A DNA stretch of 64,000 bases from Pseudomonadota bacterium (GTDB taxonomy: Bacteria > Pseudomonadota > Gammaproteobacteria > Steroidobacterales > Steroidobacteraceae): positions 82,450 to 146,449 of the forward strand of contig JADJOO010000016.1 of assembly GCA_016713725.1 (NCBI GenBank), read 5' to 3'. The notes under the pieces are model-generated. The model had not been told where the DNA came from, searched no databases, and saw only the letters and a program-made list of their open reading frames with translations. The translations under genes and the position numbers were made by a program. Below are positions 1 to 10,032 of the stretch, piece by piece. Each line of letters starts with the position of its first letter. Position 1 is the stretch's first letter.

Positions 1-313
1 CGAGCGTGTGTTGCACCGTCGCACTCGGCAAGGAGTGATCGAGCACACGATCGGGCAACCAGGGCACGCGGTTCATCGTGACGGCGTACCCGATCAGCAG
101 CATGGGTACCCCCAGTGCCGTGCTCATGAACGGCAGCGACACCGGCAGCAGGAACGGCATCGCTAGGATCGCGCAGAAGACCAGCAGGCCTTGTTCGCCT
201 ACCAGCAACAGCAATTCGCGCAACGTAACCTGGTGCCCCTCGATTGCGCGCCGCGTCGTCGCCAGTGCTTCGGAGAGGCGGACTTCGGGATTGCGGAACT
301 GAACGGTCGTCAT
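1..313 (-). CDS. ExoD-like membrane protein, N-terminal part (cut by window edge)
   Basis: 104 residues are readable from an ATG at 313 and the rest lies beyond the left edge. The protein resembles the ExoD family, small inner-membrane proteins of roughly 200 residues first met in exopolysaccharide mutants; their molecular role is unclear. A short polar N-terminus is followed by a hydrophobic stretch containing the family-like run AILAMPFLLPVSLP (residues 48-61). A second hydrophobic stretch follows, and PWLP at 84-87. No partner gene in the window points to polysaccharide export. Family assignment is from motif similarity only. Confidence 0.7.
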   Translation of the reverse strand, partial: MTTVQFRNPEVRLSEALATTRRAIEGHQVTLRELLLLVGEQGLLVFCAILAMPFLLPVSLPFMSTALGVPMLLIGYAVTMNRVPWLPDRVLDHSLPSATVQHTL

Positions 314-379
314 GCTGCGTAGCGTAACTGCTATCCGAAGACCGCTGCGTTTTCTGTGTCAAGAAAAACGAGGCCCCAA

Positions 380-1750
380 TCAGGGTCCCGTTTTCTGCGT
401 GCCTCTACGTCGCGGCGTGCGCGCGTACGAACGGCGCACGACGGTCCGGTAGCCGAGTGCGCCGACAACGCCGGCCGCAACCAGCACCAGGATGAGCTGC
501 ACCAGCCGCCAGTACACGTGGTCGACCAGCGACACGAGTTGCCCGGTGGCACGCTCCGATGCCTGGTTCAACGCCGGCATCTTGCCATCTGCCTGGCCGA
601 GCAGCACCTGGAGCTGCTGTGCCGTTTCGCCCATCACGCGCAGTGCCTCGGTGTACTCCGTCACGTCGAAGGTCCGCGACTCACTCCGGGCAGTCGCTGA
701 TGCGGGGCGATCGAAGCGGGCCAGCAGCACGTCCAGGGCAGCGATGGTCTCGCGAACCGAGTCGGACGTCGTGCCGCCGGCCTCGAGCGTCGAGCGCAGC
801 TCGACGACCAGCGCCTGCAACTGGCCCTGGCGCTCGTCCATGATTCCGGTCAGTTGCTCGATCGCAGCGGACCGCTCCTCGGCCAGCAGGCGCGGCAGGT
901 CCGCGGCCAGGTTGCTCGCCGTCTGAGCGGCGCCGCCGATACGGTCGACGTTCTCCAGCATCACCGTCGACTCCGGGGTCATGGCCAGCTCGAAGGCAAG
1001 TCGCTGCGCCTCCATGCTGATTAGCTTCGGTGCACGCTGGCCGTAGTAAACGGCCCGCTCGGCCAGCTGGCGAGTCTGCGCAAGTTCGCGGACCGCGGGG
1101 TCGAGGTTGCTCAGCGGATCGATACCCAGGAAGGAGAAGATGCTGCTCGACGACGGGGTGCCAGTGCTTGCGACGCCGGTGGCGAAGGCGAAGTCCTCGA
1201 GATGGATGAACGGTACTGCGCGTCCGACCGGATTCTTCCGATGCCAGGCCTAGATGCCTGAGCGCAGCTCGATGACCTGCGCCTCGCTCATCAGCATGGG
1301 TGCAAAGTTCCAGTCGCGTTCCTCCAGCCCCTGGTGCGCGACGAGCAGGCTTTCGGCACTCGGGCCGTAGAGTTCGCCGACCCAGCGGTCCTCGATCACC
1401 ATGCGGCTCAGGGTGGCGAATACCAGCATGTCGATGGCGTTGAGCTCCGGGTTCGGGCCGGTCGCGATCGTGAAAGCGCTGGTGGCTTGCGAAACCAGCC
1501 ACGACTGTCCTGCCAACCGCTCCCCGGGATCGTCCGTGGACTGCTGAAACACGCTGACCCGCTCGGTGACCCACGCCGTGTACTCGTCGGCGAAGCGCAT
1601 GTCGGAAAGCTGTATCTGCAGCAGCGCGGCCGCACGCTCTTCGGCGGCCCGGTCGCGGAATAGCCTATTGGTTGCGGCGCACCCCGGCAGCAGGGTGGCA
1701 AAAATGAGCAGCGCGACCAGGACCCGGGACACCAGGGCAGGGTGAATCAT
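380..1750 (-). CDS. unknown lipoprotein with C-terminal membrane anchor, interrupted by in-frame TAG
   Basis: I do not recognise the family. The ATG at 1750 opens a lipoprotein signal peptide (hydrophobic core, then lipobox LPGC), which I prefer to an in-frame ATG at 1792. The same frame runs to 380 except for one TAG at 1250-1252, codon 167. Coding continues on both sides without a frame change, so the full product would be about 456 residues. The second half is rich in Ala, Leu, Glu and Gln and looks helical or coiled-coil. It ends with a hydrophobic segment at about residues 413-434 followed by an Arg-rich tail. A protein tethered by a lipid at one end and a membrane helix at the other would be unusual. 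The stop may be a real mutation or a base error. Confidence 0.5.
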
Positions 1751-1868
1751 GTTGAAGCCGTTTTCGCCTGGCGGCAGGGTTCGCGGGCGCATTGTATCGC
1801 CTGGCGCCTAATGGCCGTCCCGGCGATTTGCCGACCTGGCGGGACCTGCATAGAATCAACGTCGGCCA

Positions 1869-1942
1869 GCGGGTGTAGTTCAATGGTAGAACTGTAGCTT
1901 CCCAAGCTACTAGCGTGGGTTCGATTCCCATCACCCGCTCCA
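1869..1942 (+). tRNA. tRNA-Gly(CCC)
   Basis: A 74-base cloverleaf. The acceptor stem GCGGGTG pairs with CACCCGC and is followed by a discriminator T and an encoded CCA. The anticodon stem GTAGC/GCTAC encloses the loop TTCCCAA, giving anticodon CCC. The T arm contains GGGTTCGATTCCC. Its 3' end recurs five times downstream, which marks it as the integration site of the neighbouring island. Confidence 0.97.
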
Positions 1943-2029
1943 CTTCCAAATTCTCGTCGATGTCCCGATCCCTGCGATGGCGCGGCCAACGCCTTGGCTT
2001 AAATTGAGTTTGGGGCGAGTCCGGCTTAT

Positions 2030-2720
2030 GTCCGCGTGACTTGCCAACGAGCACCGGCGATCCTCGAGTCGACACCAGCCGATTGCAGGCCTCCACGATG
2101 TGTTCCGCACGTAGTAGCTGGCCGACGACGAAATCCATCGACCATGCCTGGTTGGGTCTCTTCGGGACGTAGCGCTCGCGTCGAGCAACCGCCATCTTGC
2201 GGCGGCGCGGCCGCTTACTGCGTAGCTGCAGGCTTTCCTCGGTGTATAGACGGTACGTCTGGTCCTTGCCAAGTGCCCAGCCCCCGCGTCTCAGCAGCAC
2301 GTGGAGCCAGAGTTTGCCGTATCGGATGCGGATCTGCGCCAGCTCCCGCATCCGGGCTCGCAATGCCGTCTTCGGGTCCTTGCGTGAACGGTATTACTGG
2401 ACGCTGCGATGCTGGCACACCACGCGGCAGGCTTGCCGGCGACTCGGCGCGTAGTGGTCTGCCATGTAGTCCACCGCCTGACGCTTCACCGCAGGCCGGG
2501 CCATTTATTTGAGTTGATGTCCTGCAGGATCGCCTTGTCCCGGCTCAGTTACGCGACCCGCTTCTTCAGCCGGGTGTTCTCTTCCTGCAGCGGCTTCAAC
2601 TCCCGCACCTGGTCCGACTGCAGGCCACCGCCACCGTCCTCCCGAGTTCGATCGGCTTCAACGTCGCCACAATTTGCTCGACCGAAAACCGCTCCTTCTT
2701 CACGGCAAACTCCTTACCCC
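2030..2720 (-). mobile_element. IS3-family insertion sequence remnant (orfA/orfB decayed)
   Basis: On the minus strand a GTG at 2703, preceded by AAGGAG, starts an OrfA-like reading frame (KKERFSVEQIVA...). It loses its middle and then resumes with the leucine-zipper-like part before a stop. Further on, pieces of OrfB can be read, including an RMRELA..RYGK..LHVLLRR-like region and the SMDFV segment near the start of the rve integrase core. The remainder of the catalytic domain is scrambled or missing. No clear terminal inverted repeats or target duplication were found. The element lies just downstream of the tRNA and cannot be active. Confidence 0.75.
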
Positions 2721-2998
2721 TCCAGGGGCCGGTTTGCCGAAAATCTAACCTTCAGAATGGTCCGGTTCCGTCATTTCGGCTCGGGACGGCCGAGTGCGAG
2801 TGCGCTGTCGTACAGACCAGTTCGCGCGAGCTGGGCAGACTGCATGATCGACAAGGACCGCGTCCTGGTTGCCGTCCCGATCGGCGAGCCTGTGGCATAC
2901 CGATGTCGCTGTATACCGCGGCCAAAATCGCCCGTGCGCGATCCATCGAGCCCGGGCTCTCCCACCGCCGGGTCACAGACACCACCGAAGGAAGCGAC

Positions 2999-4164
2999 AT
3001 GAAGACCAGTCACACACCCGACGCACTTACCCAGGCCAGCCTCGCCGAAATCGCATCGTTCCAGGGGCGGCCCTGCATGTCGCTCTACCAGCCGACCCAT
3101 CGACACCATCCGGACAATCAGCAGGACCCGATCCGGTTCCGCCATCTGGTGAAGGCGCTGGAGGCATCGCTGCGACAGCAGCACGCGGTTGATGCCGTCC
3201 GGGCCCTGGTCGAGCCGTTCGAGGTTCTCGCACAGGACCACGACTTCTGGAACCACACGCTGGACGGCCTGGCCGTGCTGGGCGCGCCGGGCTTGTTCCG
3301 CGTCTACCTGATGCAGCGGCCGGTGGCCGAGTTGGCTGTGGTGGCCGACAGCTTCCATACCACGCCGCTGCGCCAGTGGCTGCAGTCGGCTGGGCGCTAC
3401 CAGGTGTTGGCGCTGAGCCTGCACCAGGTGCAGCTTTTCGAAGGTGATCGCAACGCACTCGATGCCGTGGCGCTGGCACCCGGCGTGCCGCGGACGATGA
3501 CCGCGGTACTGGGCGACGAGCGCACCGAGTCGCACAGCACCAGTCGTCGATGGCGGCACGGGCGTCGGACATGGGCCCATGCACCATGGCCAAGGCGGCA
3601 GGAAGGACGAAATCAACGGCGACGCCGAGCGCTTCTTCCGCGCCGTGGACCGAGCCGTGCTGGAACACCACTCGCGCCCTTCCGGCCTGCCCTTGATGCT
3701 GGCCGCCCTGCCCGAGCACCACCATCGGTTCCGTGAGGTCAGCCACAACCCGTTCCTGATGGCCAGCGGCCTGATGACCGACCCCCAGGGCATGACCCAT
3801 GATGACATGCGGCAGCGCGCCTGGGACGTGGCGGCACCGCTGCAGCAGGCGCAGCAGGCAGCATGGAGCGAGGCCTATGCGGCCGCCGCGGCAAACGGGC
3901 TGGGCAGTGAGGACTTGTCGCAGGTCGCGCAGGCCGCGGTGGTCGGCCGTGTGGCGACGCTGCTGATCGAGGCCGAGCGCCAGGTAGCCGGCCGGCTCGA
4001 CGCATCGACCGGGCACATCGATCCCGCCGAGCTGGGCAACACGGACGCCGACGACGTGCTCGACGACCTGGGTACCCTGCTCAAAAAGATGGGCGGCGAG
4101 GTCCATGCTACCGGCCGGACGCATGCCGTGTCGTACCGGCGTGGCGGCGAGCTTTCGTCACTGA
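2999..4164 (+). CDS. baeRF3-type release-factor-fold protein (two frameshifts)
   Basis: Resembles the bacterial archaeo-eukaryotic release factor family 3 (baeRF3), stress-associated proteins with an eRF1-like fold that probably act near ribosomes. The ATG at 2999 follows GGAAG. The frame is good to about 3540 and resumes one frame over in a His/Gly-rich linker around GHGPMHHGQGG. It then runs through DAERFFRAVDRAV and LPEHHHRFREVS, and shifts once more near 4110 so that it ends at TGA 4162-4164 with GVAASFRH. The product would be about 388 residues. It sits 36 bases upstream of a ribosome hibernation factor, which supports a translational stress role. Either it is a pseudogene or the two indels are sequencing errors. 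Confidence 0.65.
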
Positions 4165-4200
4165 ACCCGCGTGCGTCCCAAGACCCCACAGGAGAAACCC

Positions 4201-4578
4201 ATGAAGATCCAACTCAACACCGACATCAACATCGCCGGCACCGAGGCGCTGGCCGCGCAAGTGTCCGCCACCGTCGAGCAGGCGCTGGAGCACTTCAGTG
4301 AACATGTCACCCGGGTGGAAGTTCACCTGAGTGACGAGAACGGCGACAAGAGCGGGCAGCACGACCGACGCTGCATGATGGAGGCCCGACTCGAAGGCCG
4401 GCAGCCGGTAGCGGTGACGGACCACGCCGCGACGCTGGAGCAGGCGGTGGATGGCGCGCAAAAGCTTGCGCGTCTGTTGGACAGCACGCTCGGGCGGTTG
4501 CACGATCAGCGCGGAAGACGGCCGGCCTGCCCTTGTCCGGGACGGAACCGGCTCAGCGCTGATGGCCACGACCTGTAG
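4201..4578 (+). CDS. HPF/RaiA-family ribosome-associated protein
   Basis: 125 residues from an ATG preceded by ACAGGAGAAACCC. The sequence matches the S30AE-like HPF/RaiA type that lacks the long C-terminal dimerisation domain. It opens with MKIQLNTDINI, has the central RVEVHLSDENGDKSG loop that follows the acidic strand, and a basic DRRCMMEARLEG strand. Such proteins bind the small subunit and keep idle ribosomes inactive. The C-terminus after about residue 105 is Arg/Pro/Cys-rich and unlike its relatives, so a late indel may have replaced the natural tail. It forms a likely two-gene unit with the baeRF3 gene upstream. Confidence 0.75.
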   Translation: MKIQLNTDINIAGTEALAAQVSATVEQALEHFSEHVTRVEVHLSDENGDKSGQHDRRCMMEARLEGRQPVAVTDHAATLEQAVDGAQKLARLLDSTLGRLHDQRGRRPACPCPGRNRLSADGHDL

Positions 4579-4717
4579 CAGCAGTGCCCCGACTGCAGGA
4601 GCACCCGAGCAAGGTCATCATGAAGACAGCAGCGTGAAGATCGAAAAGAGAAAATAGAACGAAAGCATCGCCAGAGGAGGCGCGGTGGGCACGCGGCTCA
4701 TGGCGATGCGCGATTGT

Positions 4718-6044
4718 TCATGAAAGTGCGCGGCTCGCGTCGTGGTACCGCTCTTCTACCGCGCGGCGATCCCCGTCTTCCGGCAAAGCTTCGAGCGCAC
4801 CGCGGGCGATCATCTCAACCTGGTGTAGCAGCGCGGCCCGGTCTGTCGGTCGATGCGTTGCCCCCGCGATCATGGCGATCGTCTCCAGCAGGCGGATCGT
4901 CACGACTGCGCTCGACCGGGCGTATTGCCTGATCGGGCCGAGCGACGTGTTCACGATCTCCGGGAACGTAACGCCGGGCGCAACTACCCGCAGTCGGTCC
5001 TGCTCGTCCAGGCGGAACGGGGACGGCATTTCCCGCTGCGCAAGGCGATGCAGCGCCGACCCCAACCGGTCGACGCAGGTGGTCGCCGTGAAGGGGTCAT
5101 TGATGCCGGGGAGAGCGCCCGCACCGCAATCTCGACGAGTTGCTGGATGGGGAACTCGATGTCCTGGGTGGCGCTCCGCTGGTGGCCCAGGATGAACACG
5201 GAGTTGATCCGCTCCTCGAGCGCTTCGGTTACACGATCCCCAGGCCAGACCGTCACCAGCGGGCACCCCATGACGACGTATTGTCCGGGCCGTCGCTCCA
5301 GCCGAAACAGCGCGTCCCCGTCTTTCGCGAGCGCCATCAGGGCATGCGGGTCGATCGACTGGAGGTAGCCGTCTGCAGTCGACCTGACGGGCCGGGCCTC
5401 AAGGTCGAAGGCCGCCGGCAGCCCTGCGCCGGTGAGCATGTTCGCGGGACGCGGCGCGCCATGCCCCATTTCTTCAGGGAAGAGTCGCTCGATTCCGTCG
5501 ATCAGTTCGTTACTGACCCGCGCGACGACTTCGTCGGCCTGGATCGAAACGGAGACGTGGTGGATGAAATAGATCAAGACCCCAAGGCTGACGATCGCGA
5601 GCACAACCCCGGTGGTCACTGACAGGTGGGGGACAAAGACGACCTCTTCGGCACGGCGGATGGTGCGCAGGACCAGCAGGCAATACACGAAAGTCGCAAT
5701 GAACGTGCCGAGTACCACCTGGTTCCTGGTGTCTCGCATGAAGTTACGCAGCAGGCGGGGCCCCAGCTGCGACGAGGCGAGCGACAGGGCGACAAGGGTC
5801 ATCGAAAAAACCACTCCCGCGATCGTGATCATCGAGCCGGCAATCGTGCTCAGCACCAGGCTCGCCCCTTCCGCGCCCCGGTGTAGGCCCAGCTCTGCTC
5901 GGTCATCCAGCCCGTCACCGTCACCGATTCGTCCATGGCAACGGTTGCAAAGGCGAATAGGACCGCCGCGCCGGTCATGATCCCGGGAACGAACCAGAAG
6001 CCCGAGCGAAGCCGATCCCAGTACTCGAGCAGATGTGCTTTCAC
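4718..6044 (-). CDS. DUF2254 membrane protein (two frameshifts)
   Basis: Predicted inner-membrane protein of the DUF2254 family, function unknown. The ATG at 6044 opens MKAHLLEYWDRLRSGFW and a first hydrophobic segment. The frame changes near 5878, inside a run of G and C, and continues with LSTIAGSMITIAGVVFSMTLVALSLASSQLGPR, the most typical part of the family, followed by two more membrane segments. A soluble domain follows (SIQADEVVARVSNELIDG). A second frame change near 5110 precedes GINDPFTATTCVDRLG and an Arg-rich C-terminal helix. Total about 440 residues. All expected parts are present, so one-base consensus errors are as likely as decay. Confidence 0.7.
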
Positions 6045-6214
6045 GGCGAATGAACCTCAATTGTCCGGCAGCCAGAGGCGATTCATGGCGCGAGCCGGCT
6101 GAGAGTTGCCTATACATCGTACTCCGGTCTGCGGCATGGCTCGACTTACCGGACGAGCGGACTCGACCGTGCAGCAGGCTTTGTCGTCCCGGAACTCGAC
6201 TGATCAGCGGCGTG

Positions 6215-7441
6215 TCATGGCCATGCTGTGACGTATCCAATGGAGAGCCCCTGCCCAAGGATGGAGAAGACCACCACGCCGTAAGTAAGCGCCACAACCG
6301 TGTCACCTTCAGGACCGATAGGAAGTGACAGGGCGAGCGCCACGGAGATACCGCCGCGTAGACCTCCCCAGGTGAGTACCTTCCAGGAACCGCGCGGCAG
6401 GTTGAAGGCCTTCCGCAGAAGGCGCACGGGCAGTCCGACGGTGAGCAGGCGCGCAAGCAGCGTCACGATGATCGCCGCGCAGACAGCGACCAGTTCGCTG
6501 GCCGAGAACACCACCAGCAGAACCTCCATGCCGATCAGCACGAACAGCACTGCGTTGAGGATCTCGTCGATCAGCTCCCAGAAGGTATCGAGGTGGTCGC
6601 GCGTGGTGTCCGACATCGCCAGCTCGCGACCGTGGTTGCCGATCATCAGGCCCGCAACCACCATGGCCAGCGGCCCGGACACGTGCAGCCTGCTCGCCAG
6701 CGCGTATCCGCCCATGACCGCGGCTAGCGTCAACAGCACCTCGACCTGGTAGTTGTCCACGCTCTTCAGCAGGCGGAAGGTCACGTAGCCAATTGCGAAT
6801 CCGAACAGCAGGCCGCCGCCCGCTTCGTGCAGCAGCAGTCCCAGTCCCTGGCCCAGCGTCGGGGTCACGCCACTCGTCACCATGCTGAGAAGCAGCGAGA
6901 AGATCACGACCCCCACGCCGTCGTTGAACAGCGATTCGCCGGCGATCACCAGTTCCAGTTCCTTGGGGGCACCGGCCGACTTGAGGATGCCCATCACGGC
7001 GATCGGGTCGGTGGGCGAGATCAGCGCACCGAACAGCAGGCAGTACGGCAGCGGCAAAGGCAGGCCGACCAGCGGCAGCGCGACCCACATGCCATAGCCG
7101 ACCACGGCGGTCGACAGCAGCGTGCCGAGCACGGCCAGGGCGACCACCGGCCAGCGGAATGACTTGAGTTCGCTCAGGTCGACGTGCAGGGCGCCGGCAA
7201 ACAGCAGCAACGAAAGCATGCCCTGCATCAGGACTTCCGAGAAGTCGATCGAGCGCAGCAGCGACCGCTCGTACTGCAGGAGCTCCGCTGCGACGCCCAT
7301 GGCGCTCAGCCCGACGAGCAACAAGGAAAGGACCAGCGCCGCCGCCATGACGCCGATGGCCGTCGGCAGCCCCACGAAGCGATGGTTCAGGTAGGCCAGG
7401 AGCGCCGTGATGACCAGGCAAATGGCGGAGATATCGAGCAT
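6215..7441 (-). CDS. Na+/H+ antiporter, CPA1 (NhaP-like)
   Basis: 408 residues starting at MLDISAICL; the open frame extends far upstream but without membrane character. The protein is almost entirely hydrophobic with about twelve segments. The CPA1 hallmarks are present: the unwound-helix motif SPTDPIAV and the ion-binding GESLFNDGVGVV. A conserved WGGLRGGIS lies near the end. It would exchange cytoplasmic Na+ or K+ for protons at the inner membrane. It belongs to the first segment of the tRNA-Gly island, and its start lies about 300 bases before the first tRNA fragment. No frameshift is seen. Confidence 0.85.
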   Translation of the reverse strand: MLDISAICLVITALLAYLNHRFVGLPTAIGVMAAALVLSLLLVGLSAMGVAAELLQYERSLLRSIDFSEVLMQGMLSLLLFAGALHVDLSELKSFRWPVVALAVLGTLLSTAVVGYGMWVALPLVGLPLPLPYCLLFGALISPTDPIAVMGILKSAGAPKELELVIAGESLFNDGVGVVIFSLLLSMVTSGVTPTLGQGLGLLLHEAGGGLLFGFAIGYVTFRLLKSVDNYQVEVLLTLAAVMGGYALASRLHVSGPLAMVVAGLMIGNHGRELAMSDTTRDHLDTFWELIDEILNAVLFVLIGMEVLLVVFSASELVAVCAAIIVTLLARLLTVGLPVRLLRKAFNLPRGSWKVLTWGGLRGGISVALALSLPIGPEGDTVVALTYGVVVFSILGQGLSIGYVTAWP

Positions 7442-7673
7442 GCGCTTTGCCGACGGCGATATGGCAGGGGAATGATGGTATCGCGAGCGCCGCGACAGAG
7501 CTGACTCTTGGAGCGATTGCCTTCGGAAATCTGGGACAAGGCCCGCGCATGGCCGATCGGGCATGTCCGTGAGCGGCAGCTTCTCGACCGGACGATAGGC
7601 GGCAAATGGGTCGTTCCCCGCAGGACCTCCGCTATCGGGGCGCGGCTTTATCAGAATGGCGCTACGCTGCACG

Positions 7674-7776
7674 TTCACACGTCTATCACACGCCGGAGCA
7701 TCGCTCTACGCAAGTGATTGATCTAGTGGGCGGAGTCGGGCAACTCACGTGGGTTCGATTCCCATCACCCGCTCCA
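7674..7776 (+). repeat. attachment-site-like repeat 1 (tRNA-Gly 3' fragment plus upstream arms)
   Basis: Bases 7749-7776 repeat exactly the last 28 bases of tRNA-Gly including the CCA, from GTGGGTTCGATTCCC onward. Upstream are a TCACACG-rich block (7674-7693) and the block CTACGCAAGTGATTGAT (7706-7722). The latter ends 27 bases before the tRNA core. The same arrangement recurs at 8497-8599, 10843-10944 and 15816-15886. I read it as the right-hand attachment site left by an element that integrated at the tRNA. Confidence 0.8.
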
Positions 7777-7800
7777 CTTCTCTGCTTGTCCGTTTTTGCG

Positions 7801-8103
7801 TCATTCGGCGCGTCCACGGAAGGCATTCACGCAAGCGACTACCTTCAACTTCGGGTTCAGCCCAGCCCGGGCCGCGAGCCGGACGAGCAAGTCGAGGCTG
7901 AACGAACTGATCTTGCCGCGCTTGATGTCGGAGACCCTCGCCTGGGTGACCGCAAGGATCTTTGCCGCCTCCGCTTGCGTCATGCCTGAGCCGGCCAGCC
8001 AACTTCCAAGGCCTTGGAGAAGAAGCGAGCGCATCTCCATCTCCGCGGCCTGATCCTCGGGATAGAGATCCTGAAATACGCTGCGGACTTTCTTCCTAGC
8101 CAT
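7801..8103 (-). CDS. XRE/HTH_37-type antitoxin of a HigBA-like module
   Basis: 100 residues. The N-terminus (MARKKVRSVFQDLYPEDQA) is followed by an HTH region with GMTQAEAAKILAVTQARVSDIKRGK and a conserved FSLDLLVRLAARAG tail. This is the antitoxin type that accompanies Gp49-like (RelE fold) toxins. Its ATG at 8103 overlaps the toxin stop at 8096-8098, so the two are translationally coupled with the toxin first. A damaged second copy lies at 10969-11271. The stop codon is only 25 bases from the tRNA fragment at 7776. Confidence 0.85.
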   Translation of the reverse strand: MARKKVRSVFQDLYPEDQAAEMEMRSLLLQGLGSWLAGSGMTQAEAAKILAVTQARVSDIKRGKISSFSLDLLVRLAARAGLNPKLKVVACVNAFRGRAE

Positions 8104-8427
8104 GGGATGCTCTCCTGGGAACTCGGGTGAGCCGTTCTCGTGCCAACTCGATGTCTTGAAGTGCGGTCTTCGCCGTCTTCTTACGAAAGCAATGCAGTAC
8201 GTAAACCGCTTCCGGCCGCGTCGCCAAGTAGATGGTCCGAAACGCTCGGACGGATCGCGCACCCGAATTTCGCGGACACCGGGCCCGATCGATGGCATGG
8301 GCTTCCAGTCGCCAGGGTCGAGCCCGCATTGAACCCGAAATAGCTGGTGTCCCATGTCGTCCATCGCCGGAGACGGGAAGGCCTTGAGGTCGGACTTCGA
8401 GCTCCCGAGCCAGACGACAGGTTTCAT
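8096..8427 (-). CDS. Gp49/HigB-like toxin (frameshifted)
   Basis: Toxin partner of the antitoxin above, of the phage-derived Gp49-like RelE superfamily (mRNA interferases). From ATG 8427 the frame reads MKPVVWLGSSKSDLKAFP through VREIRVRDPS, about 60 residues. It must then change frame near 8245 to continue with RAFRTIYLATRPEAVYVLHCF and a basic helix ARERLTRVPRR, ending at TAG 8096-8098. Both halves are well conserved. The shift would abolish the toxin if real, leaving an antitoxin without its target. Confidence 0.75.
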
Positions 8428-8496
8428 GGCGGGAGCATAGTCGTGCAGACTGCTTTATGCAAGATATAGCATAATCAATTTCCACAGGATCTGGCG

Positions 8497-8599
8497 TTTA
8501 CACGCCAATCGCACGCAGAGTCGACGTCGTCTGTAAGTATTTGATTCGGCGGACGGGCCAGGTCAACTCACGTGGGTTCGATTCCCATCACCCGCTCCA
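8497..8599 (+). repeat. attachment-site-like repeat 2
   Basis: Bases 8572-8599 are identical to the last 28 bases of the tRNA-Gly. The ACACGCCAATC block lies at 8497-8516 and GTCTGTAAGTATTTGAT at 8529-8545, again 27 bases before the core. With the copy at 7749-7776 it brackets a 0.8-kb segment that contains only the toxin-antitoxin pair. Confidence 0.8.
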
Positions 8600-8715
8600 T
8601 CCTTACAATTGCCTCGCCCGGATTGGCACCGCACTTGACCGCAAGCCAGGTGCGCTCATTCGAGCAAGCCTGATCGCGTGCGGTATGCTGCAGCCATCTT
8701 GCCGGACCCTGCGTT

Positions 8716-10032
8716 GTGCAATTGAAAACCGCGCTAGCCCTGGCCACCCTGCTGGGATTGTGCGTCGCCGTGCCGGCATTGGCCCGACCGGATGTCGTCG
8801 CGGTCGACACTGCTGTGCGTGCTTACATGGCGCGTGAAGGCATTCCGACGGCGCACGTCACGATCATCCGCGGCGACGAGTTGATCCTGCAACGGGGGTT
8901 CAGTTCGGCCGGTTCCGATGGGCCAACGCCGGATGCGGCGTCGGTTTTTCCGCTCGGTTCGATCTCAAAGCAGTTCACGGCGGCGACGATTCTGGCGCTC
9001 ATCGATGCGGGCAAAGTGCGGCTCGACGCAAGCGTGGGGGAGTACCTGCCTGAGTGGTTCGCCGACGAACCCGCGCTCCACGTCTCGCATCTGCTTTCGC
9101 AGACATCCGGGCTGGCCGATCACCTGTGGTTGGAGGGTTACCGGCCGCTAGCCGACGATCCCGCGACTCCGATAGCAGCCTACGTCGCCCTCGCGGCCGA
9201 CACGCCGCGCCGGTTCGCGCCCGGTACGCGCTGGGCCTACAGCAACACCAATTACAAGGCGCTGGCGCTGATCGTAGAGCGGGTGACGGGTCGGCCGTTC
9301 GACAATGTGCTTGCTGACCTTGTTCTGCGACCGGCGGGACTGGACGGCATCATGTCCTGCCACAGCTTGCGGCCCGATCAATTCGTCCCCGGGGTATCGG
9401 CCGAAGGCCGGCATACACCGCTGGACGCCAGCGCCGCCGCCTATGTCGGAGATGGTGGACTGTGTGGCAACGCCGCTGCGCTGGTGAAGTGGATCCGTTT
9501 CGGCCTCATGTCCGGTAACGGCAGGATCTCCCGCCTCGCATTGCCGAGCCGGCTTGCGGATGGCACGCAGGTTCCTTATGGCTTTGGTCTCTCGACACGT
9601 GGGTTCCTCGGCCACTCGATGGTCTGGCATAGCGGCAACGTCGACAGCCATAGCTCCATGATCGCTTACCTACCCGAAGAGGACCTCGGACTCGTCATCC
9701 TGACCAGCAAGGGATTCGTGTGGCTGACCGAGTTAATGCCGATGCTGCTCGGAGATGCACCTCCGGCCCGCGCGGGCGTATCGGGGCCGCCTCCGTCCGG
9801 ACGCTTCGAGGATAGTCTGTTCCGTTACGTCATTACTCCCGACGGCGATACGTTGCGCGTGGAGATCGACTTGATCGGTCCTCTCAATTTCATCCCCGCC
9901 GGTCCCCGCGAGTACGTTGCCGAGCAGTACCCGGCGACGTTTCGCATTCGAATGCCTGCGGATGGATCACGCGATCGATTCGAGTTGGATTGGGGCGAAG
10001 TCCGTTCTTATGCACGGCGCGTGGGGGACTGA
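8716..10032 (+). CDS. secreted beta-lactamase-fold serine hydrolase
   Basis: 438 residues from a GTG at 8716. A Sec signal peptide ends near VPALA-RP (residue 24). The protein belongs to the beta-lactamase/class C penicillin-binding family (COG1680). The catalytic SxxK is SISK (82-85), the second motif YSN lies at 175-177, and the third, HSG, at 305-307. It would act in the periplasm on an unknown ester or amide. This family is broad, and a D-aminopeptidase or esterase role is as likely as lactam hydrolysis. The last ~90 residues form an extra beta-rich domain. The gene is the sole cargo of its island segment and is intact. Confidence 0.85.
   Translation: MQLKTALALATLLGLCVAVPALARPDVVAVDTAVRAYMAREGIPTAHVTIIRGDELILQRGFSSAGSDGPTPDAASVFPLGSISKQFTAATILALIDAGKVRLDASVGEYLPEWFADEPALHVSHLLSQTSGLADHLWLEGYRPLADDPATPIAAYVALAADTPRRFAPGTRWAYSNTNYKALALIVERVTGRPFDNVLADLVLRPAGLDGIMSCHSLRPDQFVPGVSAEGRHTPLDASAAAYVGDGGLCGNAAALVKWIRFGLMSGNGRISRLALPSRLADGTQVPYGFGLSTRGFLGHSMVWHSGNVDSHSSMIAYLPEEDLGLVILTSKGFVWLTELMPMLLGDAPPARAGVSGPPPSGRFEDSLFRYVITPDGDTLRVEIDLIGPLNFIPAGPREYVAEQYPATFRIRMPADGSRDRFELDWGEVRSYARRVGD

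Noticed and set aside
1665..2363. A 232-codon minus-strand frame running from transposase sequence through the tRNA.
   Set aside because: It joins an IS3 OrfB fragment to antisense tRNA and the start of the lipoprotein gene by chance; only the first part is transposase-like.
7749..8599. tRNA-like sequences downstream of the tRNA-Gly as additional tRNA genes.
   Set aside because: Only the T arm and acceptor 3' strand are present; no D arm or anticodon arm precedes them.
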